In this document: piece after piece, positions 5,379 to 5,406 of the stretch
How the letters are laid out: every line of letters starts with the position of its first letter
How positions within the stretch are numbered: position 1 is the first letter of the stretch
NCBI GenBank assembly: GCA_023253295.1
Contig: JALRGZ010000226.1
Location: 1-5,406 of the forward strand
Origin: Flavobacterium sp.
GTDB lineage: Bacteria > Bacteroidota > Bacteroidia > Flavobacteriales > Flavobacteriaceae
Direction of reading: 5' to 3'
Length of the DNA stretch: 5,406 bases
Position numbers and translations under genes: made by a program
Notes under the pieces: model-generated
Database searches by the model: none
Told to the model about the DNA's origin: nothing
The model's input: only the letters and a program-made list of their open reading frames with translations

Positions 5379-5406
5379 AAGCCGTGAGCTGAGAGTATAT
5401 AATTTA

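Noticed and set aside
5327..5404. Minus-strand frame reaching the right edge (ends IFEIANSK then stop)
   Set aside because: Only 25 codons are visible, there is no recognisable motif, and the downstream hairpin is weak; it cannot be called a gene end without more sequence.

Overview
This AT-rich window looks like chromosomal DNA of a Bacteroidota bacterium, most likely a Flavobacterium or close relative. The evidence is a type IX secretion (T9SS) C-terminal sorting domain on the left-hand protein, a lipoprotein with acidic residues right after the lipidated cysteine, a TAnnTTTG-type promoter, and a general lack of Shine-Dalgarno sequences. The species call is inference; no database search was possible.

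Layout. (1) 1-1467, plus strand: the 3' part of a large secreted multidomain protein with MBG-like repeats, an Ig-like region, a VTGGGW domain and a T9SS tail; its start lies left of the window. A strong hairpin terminator follows. (2) 1553-3232, minus strand: a two-gene cysteine operon, serine O-acetyltransferase (cysE) followed with no gap by O-acetylserine sulfhydrylase B (cysM). Together they convert serine to O-acetylserine and then to cysteine. (3) 3233-3471: a divergent intergenic region with a good promoter for the rightward genes and a weak candidate for cysE. (4) 3472-4198, plus strand: a small two-helix membrane protein overlapping by 11 bases a KOW-like plus Smr-domain protein, which resembles the C-terminal part of MutS2 without its ATPase. 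(5) A perfect 14-bp bidirectional terminator at 4218-4252. (6) 4272-5252, minus strand: an unrecognised lipoprotein made of two tandem ~150-residue repeats, each with a pair of cysteines. (7) 5253-5406: an AT-rich leader with nested inverted repeats, short iterated TTGCTAT words and a small hairpin; no gene is supported there.

Most of the window is ordinary core-genome content. The parts most worth a second look are the duplicated lipoprotein with its palindromic leader, and the small membrane protein coupled to the stand-alone KOW-Smr protein. I see no CRISPR array, tRNA, rRNA, insertion sequence or defence system.
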